Part shown: in pieces, positions 12,129 through 23,332 of the stretch | Layout: every line of letters starts with the position of its first letter | Numbering within the stretch: the stretch's first letter is position 1 | NCBI GenBank assembly: GCA_021432635.1 | Contig: MU270051.1 | Span: 186,001 to 250,000, forward strand | Source of the DNA: Thozetella sp. PMI_491 | Taxonomy: Eukaryota; Ascomycota; Sordariomycetes; Chaetosphaeriales; Chaetosphaeriaceae | Direction: 5' to 3' | DNA: 64,000 bases | Program-made: the position numbers and the translations under genes | The notes under the pieces: generated by a model | What the model was told of the DNA's origin: nothing | Seen by the model: the letters and a program-made list of their open reading frames with translations, nothing else | Databases searched by the model: none

Positions 12129-13442
12129 TCACTCGGCGACGTCGAGGTCATCGTGGGCGGGGCGCTCAGGGCTGTCGACAGCTGGAGACAATATTAGTGC
12201 CTAGCCGGGTACGGCCAACGGGAGGAACGGGGAGGTGCATACGCTTTCGATCGTCGCCATTGGTGCCGTTGTCCCGGCGGTCGCGGTCGTCGCGGTCGTC
12301 ACGGTCCTTCATGTCACGATCACGGTCCCTGAGGCCTATTAGCGGCTTTGTCCGGATGGTGAACAAGTGCGAAATGCTGTGTCTGACGAACCTGTCAGGG
12401 CTGCGGGAGCGATCCCGGGTGTCCCGGCGTTCACGGTCATAGTCTCGGTCGCGGCGATCATCCTTCCGGGGAGAGTAGTCGCGGGTGCTGCGCCGTGGGC
12501 TTGGAGAGCGGCGGCGAGGGGACCGGCGTGAGCGATCACGGTCGCGGTCACCGCGGTCACCGCGGTCACTTCGGTCACTTCGGTCGCGGTCACGGTCACT
12601 TCGGTCGAAGCGCCACGAGGCCGACGGAGGAGTACGAGCCCACTGGTAGGAGAAAGACCTTAGTTAGGTATTGTCGCGACAAAGACACTGTGACAAGAGC
12701 AGGTGCCCACCTCAATCTTCAGGATGTCGTCACGTCCCATCCGCTTGTTGTGCATATCATGGTAGGCATCGTCAGCATCTCGACGGTCCTCATACTCCAC
12801 AAAGGCAAAGCTGTAATAAGGTTAGCCACAGGCCTGGCTGCGTCGCTGCGGCTACCGCAAGAGACCGCGATGCGGGCGCTCAGTGGCGCGAGAGGGTACT
12901 CACAGCCGACTCGACATCGAGCGAGGCGCAGGAATGTCGCACCGAACCAGGCGGCCAAAGCTGTTTGCATCCTTGTCAGTATCCCACAAGCCAATCTGAT
13001 ACGAACTAGCGAAGGAGAAAAGAGGTCGATTCGCTGGCGCGCGAGCGTGCCCGATAAGATCTTTGCCCCGAGGCACGCGACTCGCCCTGGGTGGGGGAGG
13101 TGTAGCATCGCCGACCGCTCGATCGAGGGGGAGGAGGGCGCAGGAGGGGAGGCTTCGGGCGACACAAAACGAGGCGCGGGCGCGCGGGCGATGCGAGCGA
13201 CCAGAAAGGAAACAGGATACGCAGCGAATGGGACGACCGGCATGGGCGAGGGAGGGCGAGGGAGGGGGGATCGAGGGATATTTGTGACGATCATGGAAAG
13301 CCGACCGAGGATCGATCGAAGGTGACTATCGAGTCATCGATATGGTGTTTAGGACGTACCGCTCGAACTCGTATGCGAGATCACGCGCTCGGGTGCCGTG
13401 GCTGAAGCCCGTAACGTAGAGGGTGGTGCCGCCTCGAGACAT
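12129..13442 (-). CDS. SR-type splicing factor with a single N-terminal RRM
   Basis: Nuclear RNA-binding protein, probably a splicing regulator. Exons (minus) 13442-13360, 12960-12904, 12810-12711, 12642-12392, 12328-12243 and 12181-12129 give 209 residues. The RRM occupies about residues 5-80, with RNP2 LYVTGF and RNP1-like RLFAFVEYE, followed by the conserved WARTPPSASWRF. The rest is an Arg/Asp/Ser-rich tail (SDRDRDRSDRSD..., RRSPRRRSPSP) that ends HDDLDVAE. The architecture resembles S. pombe Srp1-like proteins with one RRM. The last intron (12242-12182) is inferred: without it the frame ends in CRQP, while splicing gives an acidic end. Intron 1 is long (399 nt) and purine-rich on the plus strand. 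Confidence 0.88.
12535..12608 (-). repeat. Nonanucleotide repeat coding for the Arg/Asp/Ser tail
   Basis: Tandem units of the type GACCGCGGT and GACCGAAGT inside exon 4 of the SR gene, encoding the RSD/RGD repeats. Such arrays are prone to length change. Confidence 0.75.
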
Positions 13443-14047
13443 GGTGCCTTGGGTCGTCGGGTGTTGATGTCTGAGGTAGCGAGAAAATAGCTAATGCACG
13501 AAGAAGCGCGTGCTCTCGAAGACCGTCTCCAGGAAGACGCAGAGCTTTCGAAAAGCCGGCGCAACTGAATAAAAAAATCAAGTTGCGCTGAGATTCAAAG
13601 GCTTCCGCGAGCACAAGAAGTGTGGAGTGTCGGAGAGGCGACGGAGGAGTGAGTGTTTAAAAAAGTTCCAGAGATGCTGGAATGTTGCGGCGTCAAAAAA
13701 GATGAAAGACTGATGGAATGGAATGTTTCGGCAGAAGACTGGAGCCGCGCCGGGGGTCCCACTTTCAGCTTCCTGATTGGTTGGATTGGAGAGGCCCAAG
13801 CTTCTCGTGAATCAGCCTGGCACACCGTGACAGTATTAGAGTGGTATTCCGTAGTAGAGAGCACGTCGCCCGGGTGCTATGGATAGTCACTAGGTGGTAC
13901 CTACCTTGGCTGCTGTTCACGCCCAACTCCCACCGAAGGCTTGTGCAAGGTTGCTTGTACACGACACGCGAGGCGACGCACCAACTAAGGTGTCGTAGTG
14001 GATTTTATATTATATATTCTACAAAACATTGTACTGCACAACACACC
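13443..14047. other. Intergenic region between ARE2 stop and SR start
   Basis: About 600 bases holding the SR-gene promoter and ARE2 3' flank. No further feature is supported. Confidence 0.5.
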
Positions 14048-16299
14048 TCAGAGGATCAGGTACAGGCTACACAACGAGCTTGGGCCCATCAGAATGCCCA
14101 GCCAAAAGACCATATTGCCGATCGTCGGCTGGTTCCGCAGCCATTTGGTTCTGCTCAGCCGGACCAGCTGCAGCAATGTCACTGGTTAGCGCAAGCCTAA
14201 TATATTCTTCGCACTCCCCCAGGGACTACGAGGGGGCCGGCCCTGGGGAAGGAGGAGGGGGAGGGGTAGGGGGAGGGGTTCAAGCAGACAAACTCACCGG
14301 CAACTGGCACATCTGCAGCACCAAAAGATAACCCCGGAGCTTCTTGAAGATGCACCACATGACCAGCTCGTGAACGCAGGCTGACAAGAAGAAGGTAATC
14401 AGCGTAGCCGTGTGCTTATTGACCTTCATGGCGGAGATGGAGCTGTGGTAGACGTGCCGCAACAGGAAGTTGTGAACGGGTCTGTTCCAGTCCCTAGCGA
14501 ACATATCCCACGAGACCGAGTTCCACCAGGCTGCATAAAAGTTGCGATCCGCAAAGTACGTGAGCTCGGCGAGGAAGTTGAGGATCGTCTCCCATATCAG
14601 GTACCAGGCCATCAGGTACTCCATCAGGAACGGGAAGATCAGGTCGAGCAGGAGCCAGGGGAACGCCTGGAACCGCTCGTCCATGGGCATACCTACCTCC
14701 TTCATCCGCACCGTCTCCATGACAACGGGGTAGATGAACGCCTGCGAGACCATAATCATGACAAAGATGACGCCGAAGCAGGCTGCCAGCTTCTCAGCTG
14801 CATAGTACCAGTTGATGGTCTCGGAGCGCGGGTACTCTAACTCGTACACCAGCGTCGGGAGGACGATCCACTCGTAATGGTTTAGCATGGTGAGGTTGTT
14901 CGGGTAAGCCTTGCTCGGCGACGTCGCCTTGCCCTGTAGCTCGTCCGTGAGGGCATCGACCTCCCACTTGATCATGCGTTCGAACACCCGGACTTGGTCC
15001 TCGTCTAGCGGGTCGCCTGAATCGATCGCCGCCGCGATGTTATCCAAGTCGGGATCTGCCTGAGGCATTGATTTTCGCCGCTCATTCCACTGCTCGGCAG
15101 ATGGCGCGTGGGCGAGATGGGAGGTTGAGATGGCTGAGGCGGGTGGATTGGTTGTGGATGGCGACCGCAGCGGAGTTGTCTTTTCCAACTGCTTGAGCTT
15201 GACCAGCAACGTCTTACGCTTCTTATGAACAGTCGAGAGATACCCGTTGTAAAACCCATACTGAAGCGTAGGGAAGCATTAGCAAGTTCATTCAAGATGA
15301 GGCTGGTGTGTGAGCCTCTGCGTAAGGAGCAAGCTTGGCAAGGCCAACCGCTAGCATATGCAGATAGCCTTCTCTAGATCGAACGGGAAGAAGGAGACAA
15401 GGGGGAGGGCTTACGGAGTGCTGCTTCATGACCATTACTAGCCCGTGCATGACAAAGTATACGGTAGCCGGCCATTCCCAGTCCCTGATCAAGGTCAAAC
15501 CCACGACCCCGCCGATAAACAGAGTCTGCCACACATTCTGAATGACCCAGCCGGAACGGTCCCAGTCGATGTATCCCGCAAACATGGCCTTTTGTAGGAG
15601 CCAGCTGACCCCAGTGAGGCCACATATGATACCGTCGGCGAATAACAGAACCAGGACGTCTCGCCTGAACATAGTCTTCATCATCTCGTTTGTCCCGAGC
15701 GGGTTCCCATGCTTCTTCCAGTTCTCGGCTCCGATCTTGACCATGAACAGAAACATGGCCATCCAAAACAGGGTGAAGAAGCCATGGAAAGGACTGTTGG
15801 CGGCGTCCTTGTTTTGCCGGTCGAACGCCGAGAACTTGCGCGTAAACACCATGTCCGAGAACTTGCCCCGGCGTGCTGCTCCCGACCCAGCTCGTTGCAC
15901 TCCCTGGCGCACCAATTCCTTCTCGTCGGCGGTCAGAACGTAGCCTGGCGTGCTCGCACCTGTATGGAGCTTGGGGAGATCCGAGTAGCTAGAGTGTTCG
16001 GAGCTGGGTTTCCATTGAGTCTTTTCGGTGCCGTCGCCGCCCGCCTGCGCCGCCGCAGCTCGCTTGCGTCTGAGGATCACGGCCACGGGCGATGCCGTCA
16101 TCTTATCGTAGTCTTCCTCGCTCGTCTCTCCCGACGCGGTAGCATCCGACACTGGCTTGCCGCCATTGACGGATCGAAGAGCATCCCGCATCGAATGGGG
16201 CGAGTGCGACGCTACTAAGAGGTATGACTGCTCCCGCGCAAGGGCCGCCTCTCCCGGACTACCGTCCTCGGGATAATGGTTCTTCGCGTCCTGGCCCAT
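14048..16299 (-). CDS. ARE2: Sterol O-acyltransferase (ACAT/ARE2 type, MBOAT family)
   Basis: ER enzyme that esterifies sterols with fatty acyl-CoA for storage in lipid droplets. Exons (minus) 16299-15415, 15260-14298 and 14167-14048 give 655 residues. A ~180-residue hydrophilic N-terminus precedes many hydrophobic segments. The sterol-acyltransferase signature FYAAWWN is at 536-542, followed by WDMFARDWN, and the catalytic MBOAT histidine is H592 in SACVHELVMW. Between helices, residues ~310-440 form a hydrophilic loop. Length and motif spacing fit ARE1/ARE2 rather than DGAT1. Intron 2 contains a strong G-run cluster on the opposite strand. The start ATG at 16299 is the first in frame. Confidence 0.93.
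14257..14278 (+). other. Canonical G-quadruplex-forming motif inside ARE2 intron 2
   Basis: Four G-runs of 5, 4, 5 and 4 separated by loops of one or two bases. It lies on the plus strand, so the ARE2 pre-mRNA carries the complementary C-tract downstream of the 5' splice site. Confidence 0.7.
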
Positions 16300-17465
16300 C
16301 CTGAGGGACTAAATGTGGTGGATTATCAGGATTCAGGGAAAGGTAGCAGTCGCTGATGCGATGCGGTTCAACCACGATCGGCCTGCCAACCGGATTCACA
16401 TACAGGAAGCTTGGGGTCGCGCTGCGCCTGATGTGCGGGTGAGGCTGGGCCGTTATATATCATTATAGAATCGGATGGAAGTAATTGGGGGCCCTGCCTG
16501 TCAGTGATGTAAGAGAGCCGGATGCTGCGGGAGGCGACTGCCTCGGGTTCTACGGTGCGACCGAAGCGCGCGGGGATGAAAGCTCAGGTGCGCTTTGTCC
16601 TGACACCTAGAAAACTGGAGTGGAGGAATGGCAGATATCAGGCCATGCACTGCCCAGTGGCAATCTAGGTACCTGTTGTCGGGGCGGGTTGATGACGGCC
16701 ACCGCGCCGGAGCCTCGGCGACTAGCACCTGTTGGACGAACCTCCTGATCCAACAGAGTGATGTAAGCCCAACTCTATCGGCGCGATCGACAGTGGAAAC
16801 GGTTGGGTAACGTGGGTAAAAAGCGATCAATTGTTGGCCAGGATTGGCGCGGACCTGCAGAATGCAGTGGTAAACTGATGCGGATCAGGCGACACAGCTT
16901 GCTTCTAAGCCGGTCTGCCTCGTCTGCATATGCGGCGGGGTTGGACGGAGGAAGCTCTTCGACCTCGCTCGGTAGTGCGCTCCTGAATCGCAACAAAAGC
17001 CCGCTGAGGGCGAGGAGCAACTTCGGACGAAGTGGCGCTGCCGTCGTGGGGCGTCCCAGTGTCGAGCCTAGTTTGCTTGTACCTGCGTAGCGTGTAACAT
17101 CAAGACGGACCGCAGCAGCATAGGCCAGCTTGGAAGGCCATTTTCACATGGAAACGGGTCATGTGGGAAAGGCAGACGAGGAGGAGTGGCTTTTTCGTTT
17201 CGATTCATGGCTTCTATGGCTCACCAAGTCCGGTGGAAGAGCACGGTAGTTGTACTTTCTAGATCGACCCCTCTCGCAGAGTCGGTCGTTTGACAAGGAT
17301 TGATTGAATGGCAACCTTCAGCTGCCTGAACTGAAGAAACACCGCATACTGACACAAGACATGAAGAAGCATCACAGCCACCATTGCACTACTTTTCCCT
17401 GGCCTGAACTTCCGAGTGTGCTACGTAACCTCCTTGCCCACCACAATGTCCCCGTGCTACAGCGT
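16300..17465. other. Intergenic region between ARE2 start and SAC6 stop
   Basis: Upstream region of ARE2 and 3' flank of fimbrin. Open frames at 16501-16830 and 16803-17090 have no recognised similarity. Confidence 0.5.
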
Positions 17466-19482
17466 CTAAGCCATCTTCTCGTGCGTTGCCATGAGGGAGC
17501 CGATGAAGGTCGTCACCAGTCTGCTGCGGACCTGGCAGATGTCCTCGGGCACTAGCCAGATGGTTGCGCCCATCTTGCGCGCGATACTGATGCTCAGCTT
17601 GGCATTTAGGTATGCCTCATCGTCGGTGCGTCCTGGAGTGACGAGGTCGTAGTCGACGTAACTGCTCTTCATGCCGTTCAACACGTCTAGCAGGAAGACG
17701 CCGGTGCCGATGGCGGGGTCCTTGAACGACCGGATGCTCGAGTTCCGGCCGCCCTTGCGGCTCATATCGTTCGCCCACCGCACCATCTCCGAGTCCGTCA
17801 TTTCCCGCTTCCCGAGCCGCTGTGCTAGCGCGGAGAGCGTCAACGTGATGTCCTTACGCATGAGCTGCCACACCAAGCCCAGCGTTAGCGTGCGCTGGCC
17901 ATCTGTGATATCGGCGCCTTGGATGCCGACAAGGGAGAATCCGTTCTGTTTGCCGAGCTCAATGGCGTAGTTTGTGTTCTCTACAGCCTTGAAACGGAGC
18001 ATCTCGCCACCGTGAGCCGGGGGCTTGTTGACGTGCCGCCAGTTGACCGAGCCCTTGATGACTTTGTCGTATGCCTGCAGGAGAATCGTACCGTCGCGGA
18101 GATCGTCAAAGAAGGAGACGACAGCAGGCTGAACGTCGAGACTGTTGAGCCAGAGAGTAAAGACGCGGGCTTCACGCTCGCCTTCGGCATCAAAGTCCTC
18201 CACCTCGAGCTTCTCCTCCTCGGTGATGGGGTCGAGAGCCGGGTGCGTGTTGAAGAGGTTGGCAACGAAGGCGAGGTTCAACTTGGGATTGCCGGCGACG
18301 AGGGACTTGGGGGTCAGGAACTTCCGGCAGCCTAGCTTGTCTGCGTTGACAAGCACTTCCTCTGCTCGCTGGTGGAGATCGCGAGTCTGGAGGGGCGCGC
18401 GGGTGGCGCCGTACTCGGATCCGATCTGGGCCAGCAAGACGGTGTAGTTTTCGCCATCCTTGACGTCGCTCGAGAAGTTCTGGACTCTCCTTGGCCAGTT
18501 AGCGGCCTTCAGGTGGTAGTTGAACCAGCGCAGAAGGATCTGCTCCGGAGGCAGACGCAAGAATTGCTCCAAAGTTTCATCCTCCTCCAGCAGTCGGTAC
18601 AGCTCAGGGTGGAGCTTAATGTCAATCTTCCCCAGGAGACCCCGACGGATGATCTGCCAGATCAGCCCAAGGATGAGATGCTCGCGCACTTCAATAATAT
18701 CACCGCTGCCGATGTTGACCACGGAGCAGCCGATACCTTTGGCAGACTCAATAACGATGTTGTTGTTCTCCGTCATCTGGAAAGCGTTGAGGTTCTTCGA
18801 TTTCCTGCCGGGAACGTTGAGAACACGCTCGTCGATGGTGTCCGGGACGCTGTCGTTGATAAGCTTGGCCAGCACCAGACCGTCCTTACACTCGTCGAAC
18901 ATCTCGAAGGTGTCGGTAGCGAATGGTAGACGGGCGCCAATGTCGGCATCTCCGGCGAGGACGGCATTGATGTGGCGTGTGAACTCGGTGCGCTCGTCCT
19001 CGTTGATGGTGTGGGTGATGTTAGCATTCGAGCCTTGGACGTGGATCTTGCCGCTGCTGCCGCCGCCGATGCTGCCCTTGGAGACATGTCCTCCTGTGCG
19101 CTGGGAGATGACGGCGGCCGGAGAGCTCGGCGGGCCGCTGGAGAGGTTTTTCTGGGCCGGGGAGGAGTCGCGGAGCTTCGCAACCAGCTAAAAGGTCACA
19201 GAATCAGCTTTTATATTGCGGCGCCGGCCGGGGCTAGCCTTCACTTACGCCCACGTAGTCTTCAAGCTCCACGCGCCTGGACGAGTCCAGCTCAACCTCC
19301 TTCAGAGCCTGTCGTACGACATCGTACGGCTGGCGCTCGCTCTGCTGGGTGGCTTTGATCGCCGTGGCCTCATCAATGTAGCCCTTGTCTTCTACATCGA
19401 GCTTGCGAAACGCATCAGATAGGCTGAAAATCTCGTTCTGCTGGAACTGAGGGAACTTCCTCTGTAGCTTGAGGACGTTCAT
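17466..19482 (-). CDS. SAC6: Fimbrin/plastin, actin-bundling protein
   Basis: Cross-links actin filaments in cortical patches and the endocytic collar. Exons (minus) 19482-19249 and 19187-17466 give 651 residues, the normal fimbrin length. Residues 1-~80 carry the EF-hand-like region (FSLSDAFRKLDVEDKGYI), then a Ser/Gly linker with KGSIGGGSSGKIHV, then four calponin-homology domains arranged as two actin-binding modules (for example LVLAKLINDSVPDTIDERVLN and the repeated GLIWQI/GLVWQL helices). The frame is open above the ATG at 19482, but that upstream sequence lacks similarity. Upstream of the start the minus strand has two long C-runs (11 C at 19619-19629), possibly in a 5'UTR intron. Confidence 0.96.
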
Positions 19483-20375
19483 TGCGTCAGCGGTGCACGA
19501 AGCTGGCCAAACGAGAAAGTAGGCAGTAATCTGCAGAAATAAGCTGGCGAGCTTGAGTCGCAACGAGACTGACGCGAGAGAGAATCCAAACGCCCCTAAA
19601 AGTGAAAATGAGAGAGGCGGGGGGGGGGGACGTGGATTTGAGGTTGGTCCTTCGCCAGTGTTGTCTGCGGGAACTGCGACGACCAAGTTGGCGGGGGCGG
19701 GGGGAGACGTCAAGGCAGACTGATGTAATCTTGGCATGGAAGGTTGCACAAAAGAAAAGTGGATACCTCTGTTACAGGGACTTTCCGCTCCAGAAAACCC
19801 CCCTGGCATCTTGATCATCGACCCCTGCAAGACTTGAGAACACGATCGATTCTCTCTTATTTGCATGCGTTGATGCACTCTAATGGAGAATAGTCTCACC
19901 CTTCTCTGCCTAATTTCCTTGTTCCTCCTTCCTGCCAGGAGTGAGCGAGAAGAACAAAGTGCTCTCCAGGTTCATTCGAAGTAATAAATTGTAGGCATCA
20001 CATTCCGTTGGTTTCCACAGCCACAAGCTTGCGTATTCCGCGGCGGCCCAATTCACCCTTTTCAGGCAGCCGGATTCCCTGGAGTCACACAGTGGCTATG
20101 GAGCTTAGGAATACACCAAGTAAGGTTGGGCACCTGCCCTTCAAGCACTGGGGCCGAGGGAGATTGCTTAGGCAGGGACTTCATGTTTGTTCGGCTAGCG
20201 AGAGCTGGGTCCGGCCTGCATCATGTAAGGGGAGCATACCGTCTCCGCCTTAGTACGTTACCCCACTAACCAAGGCTTCTACAAGCACTTTGTTTCCCAC
20301 CAAATTTACTAGTATCGACACATCATTACTAGAGTGACGTATGGAAATTTTGGCTAGAAAGCAACGATACAGGCT

Positions 20376-20403
20376 GTTATATAGGCCGTTTGACCTATAT
20401 AAC
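20376..20403. repeat. Perfect 10-bp inverted repeat with 8-base loop
   Basis: GTTATATAGG and its exact reverse complement CCTATATAAC are separated by CCGTTTGA. The repeat can form a hairpin. It lies a few hundred bases left of the transposase relic, so it may mark an element end. Confidence 0.75.
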
Positions 20404-20405
20404 AT

Positions 20406-20418
20406 CCGTTTGAAACGG
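20406..20418. repeat. Perfect 6-bp inverted repeat CCGTTT-G-AAACGG
   Basis: A second inverted repeat directly after the 10-bp one, sharing the CCGTTTGA word found in the loop of the first hairpin. Confidence 0.65.
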
Positions 20419-20639
20419 CTCTGACAGGCGTACCGCTGCTGCTACGTCCGGCGCATCGTGTGACATAGTCACTAACCGGCGTCATGGAGGCACCACGAAA
20501 GGTATCTCAGCCATCACACAGTACATAGGTGCCGTCTCCAGACCAGGAGGGAATACTAGTTAGCCACCTAGTTACTCAACGAAAACTCACTGAGCGCTTC
20601 CATACACACGCTGAGGTCACTGTCTTTATCTAGCTGGCT

Positions 20640-21000
20640 CTTTTATGGCGGTGGATTATCACTCTAGTCGGCCGGCACCTAAGCCGCCGCGATAGCCCCT
20701 AAACGAAGATTGGTATTTCCTATATCACCAATATCGATAAGCCTGGCATCACGGGAAGCGCCATACAAGCGAGTAATGTAGCGAGATCTTCCCTTGCGAC
20801 CCCTTTACCAGGCCGAGTTGGGTGCGCGGACCTGGGTCAACGTCATTGAGGCTATCACGGCCGCTAACCAGTATCTTACCCAGCCATCACTTTCACTGGC
20901 AAGGCCCTCCGATCCAGTGGTTTATAGACGAGATGGAGCATTAGTCATACACCTCGACTCCTTAAGAGTCGAGTAAAAACTTAGTTGCCCTCGAGTGGAA
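20640..21000 (+). pseudogene. Decayed pogo/Fot1-like DDE transposase fragment
   Basis: Translation across two frames recovers pieces typical of fungal pogo-type transposases: an NIDKPGITG block near 20730-20750 (family consensus NxDExG, with the catalytic-site neighbour E changed to K), then RTWVNVIEAITA, PAITFTGKAL and QWFIDEME between 20835 and 20940. The last three are in different frames and followed by early stops, so the copy is dead. Flanks are too decayed to define terminal repeats or target-site duplication. This was recognised by motif order only. Confidence 0.55.
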
Positions 21001-22102
21001 GTCCCAGCTACCCTAGGTCGTCTCTAAAGGGAGAAAGGCCGTTCCTCTCAACACCTTAAAGCTTTTATGGTGTTATCTTTCAGCCAGATCTCGTCTGACA
21101 CAGCCCAGATGGCATAATTCATGGTCAATGTGTGGTGACGGCGAAGGTATACAGGTGGACAGAAAGAACACCTTGGTGGTCACTATGTAAGCGAAGATCA
21201 CCTATCGATAGCCGAACGTGACTCTATTATCATAACTGGCTAAGGGATAGTGTAAAAGGGCCCGAATGAAGTCTTCTACAAGATTGGGGCCATCGTGAAG
21301 GGGTAGAGGGTGACGGAGCGTGCGCCGCAGTCATACAAGTAGTAGTACAAGGTGTATATTGTGGAGGACGCTCTGGAAGTTGCTTGTTTCTGTATAATCT
21401 AGATTTTGTATGAGTCCTGTGAAATATCAGTTTGTAGGCTGGCTTTTTAGCAATATTGTGTTGCTTTGCCGTTATGTCATGAAAGGTCCGTTAGGTTACG
21501 GAGTGACCTAATTGGTGGCCCAGATGGCGGAGGAAGGTAGGATCCCTTCTGTACCTACTGCTTGTCTGTAGCTACCCCACTAACCAACTGCAGCACTTTT
21601 TTTTTTTCCCGGATTCCTACGGTACCTACTAAACTGCACTGCCTAACCTAGTTGGCAAACCGATTCTGGAAGCATCTGAAATAGGCAGCATCTTGCAAGA
21701 CGGCCGAACAGCATTGTTATTAATATCGTGGCAAATCTAGGCGGTAGCCTCGCGATAGAACACAAGAACTAAAGAGCTGCCTCGAGAGGCCTGGCGCGGA
21801 AGCCTGTGCAGCCTCCTTTCTGGTGGAACCACGGTATGTCTACGCTTTGGCTGCAGAGGGGGGGACCCGAAGTTCGCCAGCTCTTCACGCCCGAGATCCG
21901 GAGGTGTGCGGGGGAGGAATGGTCGACGCCTTTGGCTCAGGGCTTGGCTGTATTTGGTGACACCGAATCCAACCGATGAGGCACCATGGTATCAAACTGA
22001 CGATGCGTCACATTAGACTCTACAGAGCAAGGTCAATCCATCCCTGTCCAGTGTGGATGAGGCGCAGTGGCAAACAAAGAATCTACCGCCTAGATATCTA
22101 CA

Positions 22103-22885
22103 ATGGCGGCTTGTAAAGCTTGCCAAGAACCCCTGGTCATCGAAGTTGACCTGGAGAACTCGGATGAGATCACGGACACTGTGCCCGACGACCTTGAGCT
22201 CTCATGTGGCTGCCACTTTCACTGGCAGTGCCTTCTAGACGAGTCGCCTCAGGTAGCCGTCTCGTTAAAGTGTCCATCTTGCGGCGCCTACTTGCCTACA
22301 AACCAGCCTGGTCCTTCGGTCACAAACGCCTTTCTGGCCACGCCCCAAGGAGCGGCTATTCTCGCTCGGTATTCTAACGAGGGTGGTGTTGAAGAGAATC
22401 TCGACATCCTCCCTACTATCACCGAGGAAGCTTTTCTTGCCAGCAACCCCGAGGCTCGCCCCGCACGAGCGATGCACCTGATGGCTGCCGAGGGCGACAT
22501 CGTGGGCATCGTGGACCTGCTTCGCGATGCCGAGCAGCCCCAGGAGGAGGGCGACGAGCCGCACATGGACGCTAAGCAGCTGCTTCTGTGGAGAGATCCT
22601 CTCAACAGGGGGAGAAACATTGTCCATATTGCTGTTCAAAGCCGGCAGGAAGAGGTGTTCTGGTTGGCTCTCTGGCTGAGCAGCGCCTTGTCATCCCAGC
22701 GCTTCCCGGAGCCCGCCGTACAAGCCGCGCAGGCCCTCGGCCTTGACCGACTGCCTGTTTCAGCTATAGAAGATGATGTGCGGTTCGTCCAGGACGAGAG
22801 GGGAGCGAAGCCCGAGGACATATGCCATCAAGCGGGCTCCCCGTGGTCAAATTTTGTGGCTAATGGTCTTTTCAACATTAGCTGA
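22103..22885 (+). CDS. RING-like zinc-finger protein with ankyrin-like region
   Basis: Single-exon gene of 260 residues. The N-terminus has a Cys/His array of RING type: C4-x2-C7, then CGCHFHWQC and CPSC around residues 35-62, compatible with binding two zinc ions and with ubiquitin-ligase activity. The middle (about 120-200) has helical segments reminiscent of degenerate ankyrin repeats (ARAMHLMAAEGDIVGIVDLL; NIVHIAVQSRQEEVFWLAL). The start ATG has a good context (ACAATGG). No named orthologue is recognised; the E3 role is inference from the zinc-finger spacing. Confidence 0.82.
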   Translation: MAACKACQEPLVIEVDLENSDEITDTVPDDLELSCGCHFHWQCLLDESPQVAVSLKCPSCGAYLPTNQPGPSVTNAFLATPQGAAILARYSNEGGVEENLDILPTITEEAFLASNPEARPARAMHLMAAEGDIVGIVDLLRDAEQPQEEGDEPHMDAKQLLLWRDPLNRGRNIVHIAVQSRQEEVFWLALWLSSALSSQRFPEPAVQAAQALGLDRLPVSAIEDDVRFVQDERGAKPEDICHQAGSPWSNFVANGLFNIS

Positions 22886-23332
22886 GCGGCTCCGGCGGAA
22901 GCTTTTGGGAACCTGGCGGCGCTGGGAGCACAGAGACTGAATATACTCATGTACCGCGATCTTGGAATGACATTATAGATACTAGGAGATGTGCGTGTGA
23001 TGTATATAAAACCAGGCAGCTCCGAGGTGCTACTGGAAGTCACACGCTCCTTCATTCGCGGTTGAAGCGCAACTCTTCAATTGATAAGCCAAGAGATCTT
23101 GCTCCTCTAGCAACCTGCCATATACTTGTCTATGGGTGATCCTGGTCCTCACCGTGATTCATTGGATGCTGGTCTATACCGAAACTCCATGTCGCGCCCT
23201 ACCGAATATAAAGTTCTTGTGCTAAGTCTGAGCTAGTTATCAAGTTACCCTCGGGTTTCCACCTCTCTGTAGAAATGAAAGCAAAAATGAAAGAACCCTC
23301 CACACTACCGTTACATGAAAGTAGAGATGCCG
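22886..23332. other. Convergent 3' flanks
   Basis: Region between two convergent stop codons (RING-like protein and DDHD phospholipase). Nothing beyond UTR sequence is seen. Confidence 0.55.

Larger units (their letters stand above)
19483..22102. other. Gene-poor, AT-richer region with transposon relic
   Basis: About 2.6 kb without an intact gene. It holds the SAC6 promoter (left), a decayed pogo-like transposase (about 20640-21000) and perfect short inverted repeats at 20376-20418. Base composition is clearly richer in A/T than the flanking genes. Confidence 0.6.

Noticed and set aside
12166-12242. Unspliced end of the SR protein (ending CRQP)
   Set aside because: A GT..AG intron with good borders gives a more plausible acidic end; kept only as an alternative isoform.
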